A stretch of 64,000 bases of DNA from Symbiodinium sp. CCMP2592 (lineage: Eukaryota; Sar; Dinophyceae; Suessiales; Symbiodiniaceae): positions 372,001-436,000 of the forward strand of contig CAJNDT010003779.1 of the NCBI GenBank assembly GCA_905221615.1. Direction: 5' to 3'. Position 1 is the stretch's first letter; each line of letters begins with the position of its first letter. The notes under the pieces are model-generated. The model did not search any database and was not told the DNA's origin. It was given only the letters and a program-made list of their open reading frames with translations. The translations under genes were made by a program, and so were the position numbers. Of the stretch, positions 9,887-22,990 are shown piece by piece.

Positions 9887-10335
9887 GATTAAGTCCTACA
9901 CGCCGAAACCCTAAAAGGATGGACCATCCACAAGTTTTGACAAGCTTGAGTCATAGAAAAATGCCTGTAGCCCGACACCTTTTCGCAACTGCCTGCTGTC
10001 GTCGCCACTCGCCACCCTACACCCCTAAACCCTAAACCCCAAACCCAAAACCCTAAACCTTAAATCCTAAACCTTAAACCCTGAACCCTGAACATTACCC
10101 CCTAACCCCTAGACCCCTAACCTCTAAACCCCTAACCTCGACACACCTTAAACCGTAAAGCCAGCAGGAGGAACATCCTGAGCTCTGAACCCGAAGCATC
10201 CTCGCCGTAATATGGGGGCCGCCTAAAAAATTACCTCTACCAGTTTGGGGGTTCCTTATTATATCTTCTCACAGGCAAGATTGGGTTCCTTTAAAGGGAT
10301 CTATAGGGTTTAATTAGGGTTTAGGAGGGCTTCGA

Positions 10336-10420
10336 TGATTACCTCTACCAGTTTGGGGGGTTCCTTATTTATGCTTGTATAGTATAATGGGCCCCAAAAC
10401 CCTATTGAAATTAGGATTCA
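10336..10420. mobile_element. Foldback element, family B (partial)
   Basis: ATTACCTCTACCAGTTTGGG through TAGTATAATGGGCCCC. Further family B fragments lie at 10211-10262 and 10436-10470. Confidence 0.55.
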
Positions 10421-10489
10421 ATATCGGGGGGGCTGAATAATTACCTCTACCAGTTTGGGGGTTCCGTACGGTAACTATAGTATCACCAT

Positions 10490-10727
10490 ACGGGGTACTG
10501 TAGGGGCTCAGTTTGGGGGCTTAAGTAATTACGCATACTACTGTTGATGGACAAAATCCTGCATTACCCATTATAAGGAATATACCATAGTTCCCATAGT
10601 TTAGAGTCCTTAGGGTCATGCAGGGTTTTGTCCATCAGCAGTATTTTGGGGGCTCCTTATTATCCTTTTGTAGTATAATGGGCCCCAAAACCTCATTCTA
10701 CTTATACAAGCCCCATTTTTTAGATCC
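10490..10727. mobile_element. Foldback element, family B, carrying a family C insertion
   Basis: Family B sequence (GGGGCTTAAGTAATTACGC...) breaks at 10540 and resumes at 10642 with TATTTTGGGGGCTCC. The break holds a complete family C element with TA on both sides. Confidence 0.65.
10541..10641. mobile_element. Foldback element, family C, inserted with a TA duplication
   Basis: CTGTTGATGGACAAAATCCT pairs with AGGGTTTTGTCCATCAGCAG. It is flanked by TA at 10539-10540 and 10642-10643. The empty site is inferred from other family B copies. Confidence 0.75.
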
Positions 10728-10918
10728 TCAAGGGCCCAAGAACCTTATCTAACATTTCCAACAACACCTAAGCCCTACACTTTCCCTAAGCCCTAAGCCT
10801 TAAGCTACAACCAAGCAGGAAGAGCATCCTATGCCCTAAGCCCATGAGCTCTAGCCCCAAACCCATAAACCCTAACCCTAAACTCCTAAGCCTTAAGGGC
10901 CCTAACTACTGTTGATGA

Positions 10919-11009
10919 TATAAATCCTGCACTACCTTAAGGACCCTAAACTATGGGAATTATTGTATATTCATTATCATGGGTCATGCAGGATTTCTAT
11001 CATCAGCCG
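10919..11009. mobile_element. Foldback element, family C
   Basis: CTGTTGATGATATAAATCCT pairs with AGGATTTCTATCATCAGCCG. TA lies at both ends. Confidence 0.65.
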
Positions 11010-12260
11010 TACAACCAAACAGGAAGAACATCCTGGCTGGCGTTTCCACGGTCCCTGCAAGTCTGGGCTTGGAGTTCTTGGAAGGCCGGGCCTTTTGGGT
11101 TTAGGGCTTCAAGGGTTTAAGGGTTTAGGCCTTTAGGGCTTTAAGGGCTTCAGGCTTTAGGGGTTTAGGGCTTCAGGGCTTTAAGGGTTTAAGGGTATGA
11201 TGGGGTTTAGGGCCTAGGGTTTAAGGTTTAGGTTTTCAGGGTTTAAGGTTTAGGGCTTTACGGGTTTAGGGGTTTAGTGGGTTTACGTGTTTGTCCAGGG
11301 GTTGATGGTTCAGGACTTTGAACTTGGGGGTTTAAAGGGTTTAGGGGTTGGTTTTTAGCGCTTGGTCTGAGGGTTTAGCATTTAATGGTTTAAGGGTTTG
11401 CTGAATGCAGAGCTTTGCTTTTTCCCTTAGGGTCATATGGGGTTGTATAGGTGTCCCTTGTCAAAGTTGCAGATGGTTTTACAGCGGTTTTTGTGGGATA
11501 CCTTAAAGCCCTAAACCCAAATCCCTACACCCTAAACCCCCAAAAAGGAGCCCTTAAAAACATAAAAAACCCTAAAGCCTTAAACTCAAATCCCTAAACC
11601 CGAATCCCTAAACCCTAAGGCTTAAACCCAACTCCTAAACCCTAAAGCCTCAAAGCCCAAATTCTTCCAAGTTTTGGACCGGCACCGAGTCGGAAAGACC
11701 TAGGGGCCCGGGTTTGGTACCGAGGTTCCCCTGTGGTTTTAGGGTTCAGCGGTTCGGTGGTTCAGGGGTTCAGGGTTTAGTGTTTCGGGGTTCGGGTGTA
11801 GGGTTGGGTTTAGACTCTGGGGTGTTGTTTCGGGTTTCAAGCTGGTGTCATTGTGCTTCTTGGGTTGCAATCAAGGGCCATGGAAGCGTTGAAAGCACCA
11901 TATAGAACTCCGAAAGCTATGGATGTGAGTTTTTGGACTTGCCCTTGATTGCAAACCACCCCAAAGTGGCTTTAGATGTCCCATGCTTCGTAAATGAGCA
12001 GCGTAAAGTGCAAAGCAGTCTTTTGGGGGCCATCCGTTTGCTGTGCGACCCTGCGCTTAAGCCGAAAACCCCAAAGCCAGAACTCTGAACCCAAACGCCC
12101 TAAATTCGGTCTCTAGATCCAAGGCCACAAGCCTTTGATTCGTCCTCAACTCCCCAAAGCCCCAAACCCTAAGCCCAACAAAAGGTAAAACTCCAAGCAA
12201 AAACCACGTCGACACACTCGCTCAAAAGAGCTTCCGATTTAGACCGCGCCGGCAGCGATC

Positions 12261-12378
12261 AAAGGATCATGGGACTTAGTAAGTAGGTTATAATTGGGTT
12301 ATAAGTGCCCTAAGTGGGGTTATCCTAATTATAACCTACTTATAACCTTACTTACTAAGTCCCATGAGCCTTTAAGTA
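12261..12378. mobile_element. Foldback element, family A (left tip lost)
   Basis: The left arm starts at AAAGGATCATGGG without the TACTT tip. The right arm is complete. Confidence 0.7.
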
Positions 12379-12490
12379 AGACCAAAACCCTGAAACTCCT
12401 GACTCCTAAACTCCTAGGAGACTAAACCCTAAGACACCCTTTGTAGAACCCTGAAAGGAACAATGAAAGGCGACCCTAAGCCGGCGGCCC

Positions 12491-12610
12491 TACTTCAAGG
12501 ATCATGGGACTTAGTAACTGGGGTTATAAACAAGGTAACTATACCTATAATTACTTATAACCCCAATTAAGGTACTTATAACCTTACTAAGTCCCATGAT
12601 CCTCCAAGTA
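12491..12610. mobile_element. Foldback element, family A, subtype with TTAGTAACTGGGG
   Basis: TACTTCAAGG to CCTCCAAGTA. The inner arms differ (AACTGGGGTTATAAACAAGG), the same subtype as at 25990 and 47781. Confidence 0.7.
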
Positions 12611-12701
12611 CGCTTCGCCTCGAGCAAGGCCGGGGTGGTGCTGCCGTCGGCGGTGAAATGTGCGGCAGACCTCTGCCGCCGGGCTTCGTTGGGTTCTGCA
12701 G
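12604..12701 (+). CDS. Possible exon of the split gene, between exons 3 and 4
   Basis: This GC-rich non-repeat island reads FASSKAGVVLPSAVKCAADL in one frame and ends near TCTGCAGG. Its place, between the HPDP and VWYDY islands, is where the family has a variable linker. The phases of exons 3 and 4 do not match each other, so at least one exon is missing between them. This is a candidate only. It may equally be non-coding GC-rich sequence next to a foldback element. Confidence 0.25.
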
Positions 12702-13029
12702 GGTTTAGGGTTCAAGGTTTGGGGTTTAGGGTTTAAGGTTTAGGGTTTAGGGTTTAGGGTTTAGGGTTTAAGGTTTGCGCAAGGCACAGCAAGAGTACCC
12801 TCGCCGGTTGGGCGTTTGAGGTCGATGCGAATCTTTCGGCCTCGGAGTGCGCATGGAGGCACTGAGACTGGGGCCTTGTATCGGCCACGTCAGTTTTTTT
12901 TCCCACCCGCGCCGCTCGGGCGGCTCCCGCCCTTAACCAGCTCCGCCTTTTAGGGTTTAGTTTTCTAAACTCTTTTTTTCTTTTGGTCGTTACACGCCGC
13001 GATTCTGCAGCAATATACGCAGCCGTATA

Positions 13030-15110
13030 ACAAGCGGGTTCTGGAGCAATGCCCGCCTCTGAAGGTTTAGCTTTTTAAATTCGTTTTTGCGGCATGGCCG
13101 ATTGTAGGAGGCAGAAGGTTATACCAAGGCATGGAGATTGTGGTTGGGATTTTGTTCGGAACCAGTTTTCAAGCTAGTAGCAACCAGAATTTAATAGAAT
13201 CATGCAATCCGCATGCCACTTCGGTTGCCACTCATTCAAATATTCCGTGAAGGCATCATGCCTTATTGCAGGCAAGTTCTTGGAAATTCGGATGCTGCGA
13301 CAAATGAAAAAAGCATCTTAAGATGCATCTTGTCCTTACTTGCTGAATTAGCTCAGCGACCAGGCCGGTCGCATGCCATTAATAGAAAGAAATGCTGAAT
13401 CCATATTGTTCGGATATGGTGCTTTCAACCAGAATTCGGCTTGAATCCAATGACCGGCAGGCCGGATAATACAAGATATTCCTGAAGCCAGTCGCTCAGT
13501 CGCATTTCTGCAGAGCAGGTCGGGGCCGAATCCTATTTGCCGCATTGCTCATATATCGTGAAAACATCACACAGTCTTGTAGCAGGTTGGTTCCGAATCT
13601 TTCAGATGCGTTCCACATTCTTTTTGCGAAGGTCTTTCCCAATATGCTGCGAAATGCAAAAAAATACGTGGATTACGTAAGCCCGGAATGCTATTCTTCC
13701 TAAACACCATACTTTAGGAGTTTCCAAAACACATTTCCTAAGCAATAAATACCTTACACGCGGCTCCGAAACTCTGTTGCACATAGTCGTACGTCTCGGC
13801 CAGTACATTCTTGACCGAATCCAAGAATTTTGACGAGTACGTTCTTGACCGAATCCTACAATTCGCATGCTACGATAAGCTAAACGAGCTCCATGATTTG
13901 CTTCAATTTGCGTTGTAATACAAGATCTTGCCGTGTCTGGACCAGAATTCTGAATTTCACGTCGTCGGGTGTAATTTCGTCGATTGTTAGCTATGTGACA
14001 ACATCTTCGTTGACTCATGAAAGTCGCATGGCCACAAGCTCGGGATGGGAACGCAAGCGTGTCCGCAAACGTCCTCGTTGGTAAGTTAGTTGCTCACAAC
14101 CACAAGCTTGAGGTGGTAACGTCACCTTGTCCTCGACCATCTTTACAAGCAACAAGCTCCCACCCACAAGCTTGCGACGGTGACATACTCGTGACCTCAC
14201 ATCTCTTCGCTGGTAAGTTCCTCAAAACCATAAGGTGGCGAGGGTTAGTTACCTTACGGTGTCCCCGAACTTGTTGACTGGTAAGTTGCTCATAGCCACT
14301 ACTTCTTCAATGATTTCTTTTTCACTGTTTAATTTCGCTTGTTCTCTAACCCAGAGAGCTTGATTTAACAAGTTTTGAACCCTGTCTCGGAAACCTGCAA
14401 AGCTGCATCCCGTACAGCCATTCGTCCCGCAACGTGGAGGTCGCGAACCGAGCTTGTATTCAGAGAGACCAGAAAATGGCGACACGAATTACAACGAAAC
14501 GCAGAATGATCGGCAAGAGCCGCGTCAGCCAGTCAGCTTGTTGCCACTCGCAATTCGGCAGGGAATGTACGTCTCTGCAGATGGACATTAAAATTCATCC
14601 AGCAACTCGACGAATTATTTTTGCAACCACGTCCCGGTGGTCGTGATGCGCCTTTATTCCGAGAGATTGGTTTCGGAACTACGACCAACATGGAGGGGAA
14701 CCCCGAAAGACCCAATGTAAACCTCGGCCGTCAAGCGCCAGAAGTACAGCGAAAGCTTCACCGCAGCAGTGCATGCAAGCATGACGTCTTGAGGGCCTCG
14801 ACTTGCGTGAGCATGGACCATTTCGTGTCTTCCTCAGACGTTGATGCAGCTAAATCTCAGGCGTCTTGGAGATTCTGCTTGTAAACTGAGGAATAGAGCC
14901 TCCAGCGAAAGTTTAAGTATGTGGTCATGAGCGTCCTGCGAGGATTAAGTGGATTCACATATTGAGTCCACCGCGAAGGCTTCAGTACATGAAGGTATTG
15001 GAGCCCACCGCGATGGTTTAAGTAAATTGAAGCATCGAGCCCCCACGAGTTGCGACAAACAAAGACTAGCATCGCATATCTGATAATCTGCATGCCGCGG
15101 AAACGTTATG
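13030..15110. repeat. Degenerate dispersed repeat region
   Basis: This region lacks telomere-like repeats. It holds scattered GCATGCTACGATAAGCTA motifs with CCGAATCC nearby, four decayed 65-base units with TGGTAAGTT (14030-14300) and three decayed units with GAG.CCACCGCGA.GG (14890-15050). No convincing gene was seen. Confidence 0.5.
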
Positions 15111-17345
15111 TAATCGTTGAGTCATGTCCCTGCACCATGGTTTTCTCTGCTAAGTGCACTGGGTAAGCAATGGGCCCAATGCAACCTTCCTTCTTTTTCT
15201 CGAACATGTCGTGAAGGCATCTTTTATTCATGCGGGCAGGCTCTTGCACAAACCCTATAGTCATCATGCTACGATAAGTAAGGCCTATCGACCGAACAGT
15301 TAATGAAACGAAGCCTACACTTCGCCTTACTCCGACATATCATGAAGGCATCCCCTTTTATGCGAGCAGCCTATAGATCGAATCCTACAATTCGCATGCT
15401 ACGATAATGATAAGCTAGTAAGAACTTCAATATCCTTGCCACAATATTTCTGTGACCAGGTTCTTGACCGAATCCTGGCATGCTACGAAAAGCTAGACAG
15501 GCATGACCTAAATTAGGTGAGTTGTATACCGCGAAAACACAAGCAAATGTTGCACCCGTACGGTTCGGATTTTTCTTGCCTTAGCCGGGCTGCTTCCTGC
15601 TTGCGATATTAGAATTGTGGCGTGAAATGCTTCCCGCTTGCAAAACCTGAATGTTAGTTGAATCCATGTGCAACTAGCTTGTGAAAACCTTTCTGAACAA
15701 ACCAGCCGCTCAGTCATCTTCCTAATGCGCATGCTGCGAAAGTTAAACAAGCACTTGAAAGTTCCCGATGCTACTGCGAGCAAGTTCGTGATAGAATCTT
15801 AGAATGCGCATGCTACGATAAGCTAAACAAGCATCTTAAGAATCACGAAAATCGCATGCCACTAGAATAACACGCTAGTAATCGTTGAGTCACGTCCCTG
15901 CGCCATGGGTTTTCTCTGCTAAGTGCACTGGGTAAGCAATGCATCCAATGCAACCTTCCGTTTTTTGTCGAACATATCGTGAAGGTATCTTTTATTCATG
16001 CGGGCAGGCTCTTGCGCAAACCCTATAGTCATCATGCTACGATAAGTAAGGCCTATCGACCGAACAGTTAATGAACCGAAGCCTACACTTCGAGCAGCCC
16101 ATGGATCGAATCCCAGAATTCGCATGCTACGATAATGATAAGCTAGTAAGAACTTCAGTGTCCTTGCCACAATATTTCTGTGAGCAGGTTCTTGACCGAA
16201 TCCTGCAAGTCGCATGCTACGAAAAGCTAGACAGGCATGACCTAAATTAGGTGAGTTGTATACCGCGAAAACACAAGCAAATGTTGCACCCGTACGGTTC
16301 GGATATTTCTTGCCTTAGCCGGGCTGCTTCCTGCTTGCGATACTAGATTTGTGGCGTGAAATGCTTCCCGCTTGCAAAACCTGAATGTTGGTTGAATCCA
16401 TGTGCAGCTAGCTTGTGAAAACCTTTCTGAACAAACCAGCCGCTCAGTCATCTTCCTAATGCGCATGCTGCGAAAGTTAAACAAGCACTTGAAAGTCCCC
16501 GATGCTACTGCGAGCAAGTTCGTGATAGAATCTTAGAATGCGCATGCTACGATAAGCTAAACAAGCATCTTAAGAATCACGAAAATCGCATGCCACTAGA
16601 ATAACACGATAGTAATCGTTGAGTCACGTCCCTGCGCCATGGGTTTTCTCTGCTAAGTGCACTGTGTAAGCAATGGACCCAATGCAACCTTCCGTTTTTT
16701 GTCGAACATATCATGAAGGTATCTTTTATTCATGCGGGCAGGCTCTTGCGCAAACCCTATAGTCATCATGCTACGATAAGTAAGGCCTATCGACCGAACA
16801 GTTAATGAACCGAAGCCTACACTTCGAGCAGCCCATGGATCGAATCCCAGAATTCGCATGCTACGATAATGATAAGCCAGTACGAACTTCAATGTCCTTG
16901 CCACAATATTTCTGTGAGCAGGTTCTTGACCGAATCCTGCAAGTCGCATGCTACGAAAAGCTAGACAGGCATGACCTAAATTAGGTGAGTTGTATACCGC
17001 GAAAACACAAGCAAATGTTGCACCCGTACGGTTCGGATATTTCTTGCCTTAGCCGGGCTGCTTCCTGCTTGCGATACTAGAATTGTGGCGTGAAATGCTT
17101 CCCGCTTGCAAAGTCTGAATTTTGGTTGAATCCATGTGCAACTAGTTTCTAAAAACCTTTCTGAAAAAACCAGCCGCTCAGTCATCTTCCTAATGCGCAT
17201 ACTGCGAAAGTTAAACAAGCACTTGAAAGTTCCCGATGCTACTGCGAGCAAGTTCGTGATAGAATCTTAGAATGCGCATGCTACGATAATCTAAACAAGC
17301 ATCTTAAGAATCACGAAAATCGCATGCCACTAGAATAACACGCTA
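15111..17345. repeat. Tandem triplication of a 734-768 bp unit
   Basis: Units start at TAATCGTTGAGTCA: 15111 (768 bases), 15879 (734) and 16613 (about 733). Units 2 and 3 are nearly identical; unit 1 has about 34 extra bases. Each carries several GCATGCTACGATAAG motifs. Repeated minus-strand ORFs of 91 and 98 codons follow the repeat and are probably not genes. Confidence 0.8.
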
Positions 17346-17439
17346 AACTCGTATTGTTCGGATATTTGTTGCGTTAGCTGCGTTGCTGCCTGAAAAACCC
17401 AATAATCCGCATGCTGCGAACCTGTGAAGACGTACCTGC

Positions 17440-20400
17440 CCAGGCCTTATTCCTCAAATCGTAATCCTTCATCGACCAATGCTTATTCCGAAATCTTATT
17501 CCCTAATTCTTGTTCCCAATTCCTATTCCGAATTCTAATTCCCAACTCCTGTTCCGAAATCTTATTCCCAATTCTTATGCGCTAATTCTTATTCCGAAAT
17601 CCTAGAGCCCACATATTCTCCCCCTGGGCTCCCCTGGGCTCCAGAAATGCTCACTTAATTCTTATTCCCAATTCTTATTCTCAAATCCTATTCCCGACTC
17701 TTAGTCCTAATTCTTATTCGGAATTCTTATTCCAAATTCTTAGTCCCAATTCTTATTCCCAACTCTTATTCCCAATTCTTGTTCCTAGTTCTTGTTCCCA
17801 ATTTCTATTCTCAATAAGAATTAAGCACCGGAATGAGGGTCCCCCCAGGATTGGCCACCAGCCTAATCTAAAACGCATTTTTTATGTACAGAATTTGACA
17901 ACGAAAATCCATCCTCCGATTCTGCAGAAAAAGCCGGTTTAATTCTTATTCCCAATCTTTATTCCCAATTCTTATTCCCAATTCTTATTCCCAATTCTTA
18001 TTCCTAATTCCCAATTCTTATTCCCAATAAGAATTAAGCACCTGAATGAGGGTCCCCCCAGGATCGGCCACCAGCCTAATCTAAAACGCACTTTTTATGA
18101 ACAGAATTCGACAACGAGAATCCATCCTTCGATTCTCCAAAAAAACGCCCGTCTAATTCTTATTCCCAATTCTTATTTCCAATTCGTATTCCCAATTCTT
18201 ATTCCCAATTCTTATTCCCGATTCTTATTCCTAATTCCCAATTCTTATTCCCAATAAGAATTAGGCACCTGAATGAGGGTCCCCCCAGGATCGGCCACAA
18301 GCCTAATCTAAAACGCACTTTTTATGAACAGAATTTGACAACGAAAATCCCTCCACGGATTCGCCAGAAAAACCTGTCTAATTCTTATTCCCAATTCCTA
18401 TTCCCAGTTCTTATTCCTAATTCCCAATCTTATTCCCAATAAGAATTAGGCACCTGAATGAGGGCCCCCCCAGGATCGGCCACCAGCAATCTAAAAAGCA
18501 ATTTTTATGAGCAGAATTTGACAACAAAAATCCCTCCACCGATTCTCCAGAAAAGCCCGTCTAATTCTTATTCCCAAATGTTCTTGCCAATTCTTATTCT
18601 CAATTCTTATTTCCAATTCTTATTCCCAATTCTTCTTCCCAATAAGAATTAGGCACCTGAATGAGGGTACCCCCAGGATCGGCCACCAGCCTAATCTAAA
18701 ACGCATTTTTTATGAACAGAACTTGATAGCAAAATCCCTCCACCGATTCTCCAGAAAAGCCCGCCTAATTCTTATTCCCAATTCTTATTCCTAATTCCCA
18801 ATTCTTATTTCCAATAAGAATTAGGCACCTGAATGAGGGTCCCCCCAGGATCGGCCACCGGCCTAATGTAAAACGCATTTTTTATGATCAGAATTTGACA
18901 ACGAAAATCCATCCTTCGATTCTCCAGAAAAGCCCGTCTAATTCTTATTCCCAATTTTTATTTCTAATTCTTATTACCAATTCTTATTCCCAGTTCTTAT
19001 TCCCAATTCTTATTCCTAATTACCAACTCTTATTCTCAATAAGAATTAGGCACCTGAATGAGGGCCCCCCCAGGATCGGCCACCAGCCTAATCTAAAACG
19101 CACTTTTTATGAACAGAATTTGACAACGAAAATCCCTCCACCGATTCTCCAGAAAAAGCCGTCTAATTCTTATTCCCAATTCTTATTCCCGATTCTTATT
19201 CCTAATTCCCAATTCTTATTCCCAATAAGAATTAAGCACCTGAATGAGGGTCCCCCCAGGATCGGCCACCGGCCTAATGTAAAACGCTATTTTTATGAAC
19301 AGAATTTGACAACGAAAATCCATCCTTCGATTCTCCAGAAAAGCCCGTCTAATTCTTATTCCAAATTTCTATTTCTAATTCTTATTCCCAATTCTTATTC
19401 CCAATTCTTATTCCTAATTCCCAATTCTTATTCTCAATAAGAATTAGGCACCTGAATGAGGTCCCCCCCAGGATCGGCCACCAGCCTAATCTAAAACGCA
19501 TTTTTTATGAACAGAATTTGACAACAAAAATCCCTCCACCAATTCTCCAGAAGAGCCCGTTTAACTCTTATCCCCAATTCTTATTCCTAATTCCCAATTC
19601 TTATTCCCAATAAGAATTAAGCACCTGAATAAGGGTCCCCGCAGGATCGGCCACCAGCCTAATCTAAAACGCACTTTTTATGAACAGAATTCGACAACGA
19701 GAATCCATCCTTCGATTCTCCAAAAAAACGCCCGTCTAATTCTTATTCCCAATTTTTATTTCTAATTCTTATTCCCAATTCTTATTCCCAGTTCTTATTC
19801 CCAATTCTTATTCCTAATTCCCAACTCTTATTCTCAATAAGAATTAGGCACCTGAATGAGGGTCCCCCCAGGATCGGCCACCAGCCTAATCTAAAACGCA
19901 CTTTTTATGAACAGAATTTTAACAACGAAAATCCGTCCACCGATTCTCCAGAAAAAGCCGTCTAATTCTTATTCCCAATTCCTATTCCCAATTCTTATTC
20001 CTAATTCCCAATTCTTATTCCCAATAAGAATTAGGCACCTGAATGAGGGTCCCCCCAGGATCGGTCACCGGCCTAATGTAAAACGCTATTTTTATGAACA
20101 GAATTTGACAACGAAAATGCATCCTTCGATTCTCCAGAAAAGCCCGTCTAATTCTTATTCCCAATTTTTATTTCTAATTCTTATTCCCAATTCTTATTCC
20201 CAATTCTTATTCCTAATTCCCAATTCTTATTCTCAATAAGAATTAGGCACCTGAATGAGGGTCCCCCCAGGATCGGCCACCAGCCTAATCTAAAACACAC
20301 TTTTTACAAACAGAATTTGACAACAAAAATCCCTCCACAGATTCTGCAGAAAAGACCGTCTAATTCTTATTCCCAATTCTTATTCCTAATCCTTATTCCC

Positions 20401-22990
20401 AATACTTATTCCCAATTCTTATTCCCAATAAGAATTAGGCACCTGAATGAGGGTCTCCCCAGGATCGGCCACCCAATTCTTATTCCTAATTCCCAATTCT
20501 TATTCCCAATAAGAATTAAGCACTTGAGTGAGGGTCCCCCCAGGATCGGCCACCAGCCTAATCCCAAACGCATTTTTTTTGAACAGAATTTGACAACAAA
20601 AATCCTTCCACAGATTCTCCAGAAAAGCCCGTTTAATTCTTGTTCCCAATTCTTATTACCAATTCTTATTCCCAATTCTTATTCCTGATTGCCAATTCTT
20701 ATTCCCAATAAGAATTAGGCACCTGTATGAGGGTCCCCCCAGGATCGGCCACCGGCCTAATGTAAAACGCATTTTTTATGATCAGAATTTGACAACGAAA
20801 ATCCATCCTTCGATTCTCCAGAAAAGACCGTCTAATTCTTATTCCCAATTCTTATTCCCAATTCTTATTCCTAATTCCCAATTCTTATTCCCAATAAGAA
20901 TTAGGCACCTGAATGAGGGCCCCCCCAGGATCGGCCACCAGCCTAATCTAAAACGCACTTTTTATGAACAGAATTTGACAACGAAAATCCCTCCACCGAT
21001 TCTCCAGAAAAGCCCGTCCAATTCTTATTCCCAATTCTTATTCCCAATTCTTATTCCTAATTCCAAAGTCTTATTCCCAATAAGAATTAGGCACCTGAAC
21101 GAGGGCGCCCCCAGGATCGGCCACCAGCCTAATCTAAAACGCACTTTTTATAAACAGAATTTGACAACAAAAATCCCTCCACAGATTCTGCAGAAAAGAC
21201 CGTCTAATTCTTGTTCCCAATTCTTATTCCCAATTCTTATTCCTAATTCCCAATTCTTGTTCCCAATAAGAATTAGGCACCTGAATGAGGGTCCCCACAG
21301 GATCGGCCACCAGCCTGATCTAAAACGCACTTTCTATGAACAGAATTTGACAACAAAAATCCCTCCGCCGATTCTCCAGAAAAGCACGTCTAATTCTTAT
21401 TCCCAATTCTTATTCCCAATTCTTATTCCCAATTCTTATTCTCAATTCTTATTCCTAATTCCCAATTCTTATTCCCAATAAGAATTAGGTACTTGAACGA
21501 GGGCGCCCCCAGGATCGGCCACCAGCCTAATCTAAAACGCATTTTTTATGAACAGAATGTGACAACAAAAATCCCTCCACAGATTCTCCAGAAAAGCCCG
21601 TCTAATTCCTATTACCAATTCTTATTACCAATTCTTATTCCTAATTCCCAATTCTTCTTCCCAATAAGAATTAGACACCTGAATGAGGGTTCCCCCAGGA
21701 TCGGCCACAAGCCTAATCCAAAACGCCCTTTTCATGAACAGAAATTGACAACAAGAATCCCTCCACCGATTCTCCAGAAAAGCCAGTTTAATTCTTATTC
21801 CCAATTCTCATTCCCAATTCTTATTTCCAATTCTTATTCCCAATTCCCAATTCTTATTCCCAATAGATAGGCACCTGAATGAGGGTCCCCCCAGGATCGG
21901 CCACCAGCCTAATCTAAAACGCATTTTTTATGATCAGAATTTGACAACAAAAATCCCTCCACCGATTCTCCAGAAAAGCCCTTCTAATTCTTATTCCCAA
22001 TTCTTATTCCCAATTCTTAGTCCCAATACTTGTTCTCAGTTCTTATTCCAAATAAGAATTAAGCACCTGAATGAGGGTCCCCCCAGGATCGGCCACCAGC
22101 CTAATCTAAAACGCACTTTTTATGAACAGAAATTGACAACAAAAATCCTTCCACCGATTCTCAAGAAAAGCCCGTCTAATTCTTGTTCCCAATTCTTATT
22201 CCCAATTCTTATTGCCAATTCTTATTCCCAATTCTTATTCCTAATTCCCAATTCTTATTCCCAATAGATAGGCACCTGAATGAGGGTCCCCCCAGGATCG
22301 GCCACCAGCCTAATCTAAAACGCATTTTTTATGAACAGAATTTGACAACAAAAATCCCTCCACCGATTCTCCAGAAAAGCCCGTCCAATTCTTATTCCCA
22401 ATTCTTATTGCCAATTCTTATTCCTAATTCCCAATTCCTATGCCCAAGAAGAATTAGGCACCTATATGAGGGTCCCCACAGGATCGGCCACCAGCCTAAT
22501 TTAAAACGCATTTTTTATGAACAGAATTTGACAACAAAAATCCCTCCACCGATTCTCCAGAAAAGCCAGTCCAATTCTTATTCCCAATTCTTACTTCGAA
22601 TTCATATTCCCAATTCTTATTCCGAATTCTTATTCGCCAATTCATATTCCTAAATCCTAAAGCCCAAATCCTAAAGTGCAATCTGAAAAAAAAAGAATTA
22701 GGCACCCTCGAAATCCGCCACCAGCCTATATTAACATGCACTTTTTATGAACAGAATTTGACAACAGAAAATCCGTCCACCGAACCTCCCAATTCTTATT
22801 CCCAATTCTTATTCCGAATTCTTATTCGTTAATTCTTATTCTCCAAATCCTAGAGCCCAAATCTTAAAGCGAAATCCTAAAAAATAAGAATTAGCCACCG
22901 GAAAGAAGGTCCCCTCGAGATCCGCCACCAGCTTACTTTAAAAGGCACTTTTTATGAGCAGAATTCGACAACAGAAAATCCGTCCACCGA
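17440..22990. repeat. Satellite array of AATTCTTATTCCC-based units
   Basis: About 26 units of roughly 170-225 bases. Each has a conserved part (CACCTGAATGAGGGTCCCCC ... CAGCCTAATCTAAAACGC ... GAACAGAATTTGACAAC ... GATTCTCCAGAAAAGCCCG) followed by a variable number of the 13-mer AATTCTTATTCCC. Units meet at ATTCTTATTCCCAATAAGAAT, a 9-bp hairpin with a CCC loop. Open frames up to 230 codons arise because three 13-mers make 39 bases without a stop; I do not think they are genes. Confidence 0.85.

Noticed and set aside
15508-17251. Repeated minus-strand ORFs of 91 and 98 codons as a gene family
   Set aside because: They recur only because the 734-base unit is triplicated; the sequence shows no domain and comes from short repeated motifs.
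18895-22653. Series of long + strand ORFs (PILIPNSYSQFLF-type repeats) as a repetitive protein
   Set aside because: They exactly follow the satellite period, shift frame between units, and have matching open frames on the other strand; no start context or splice pattern supports translation.
17820-22990. CRISPR-like alternation of conserved and variable parts
   Set aside because: Conserved parts are over 100 bases and the variable parts are simple 13-mer runs, so it is a satellite and not spacers.
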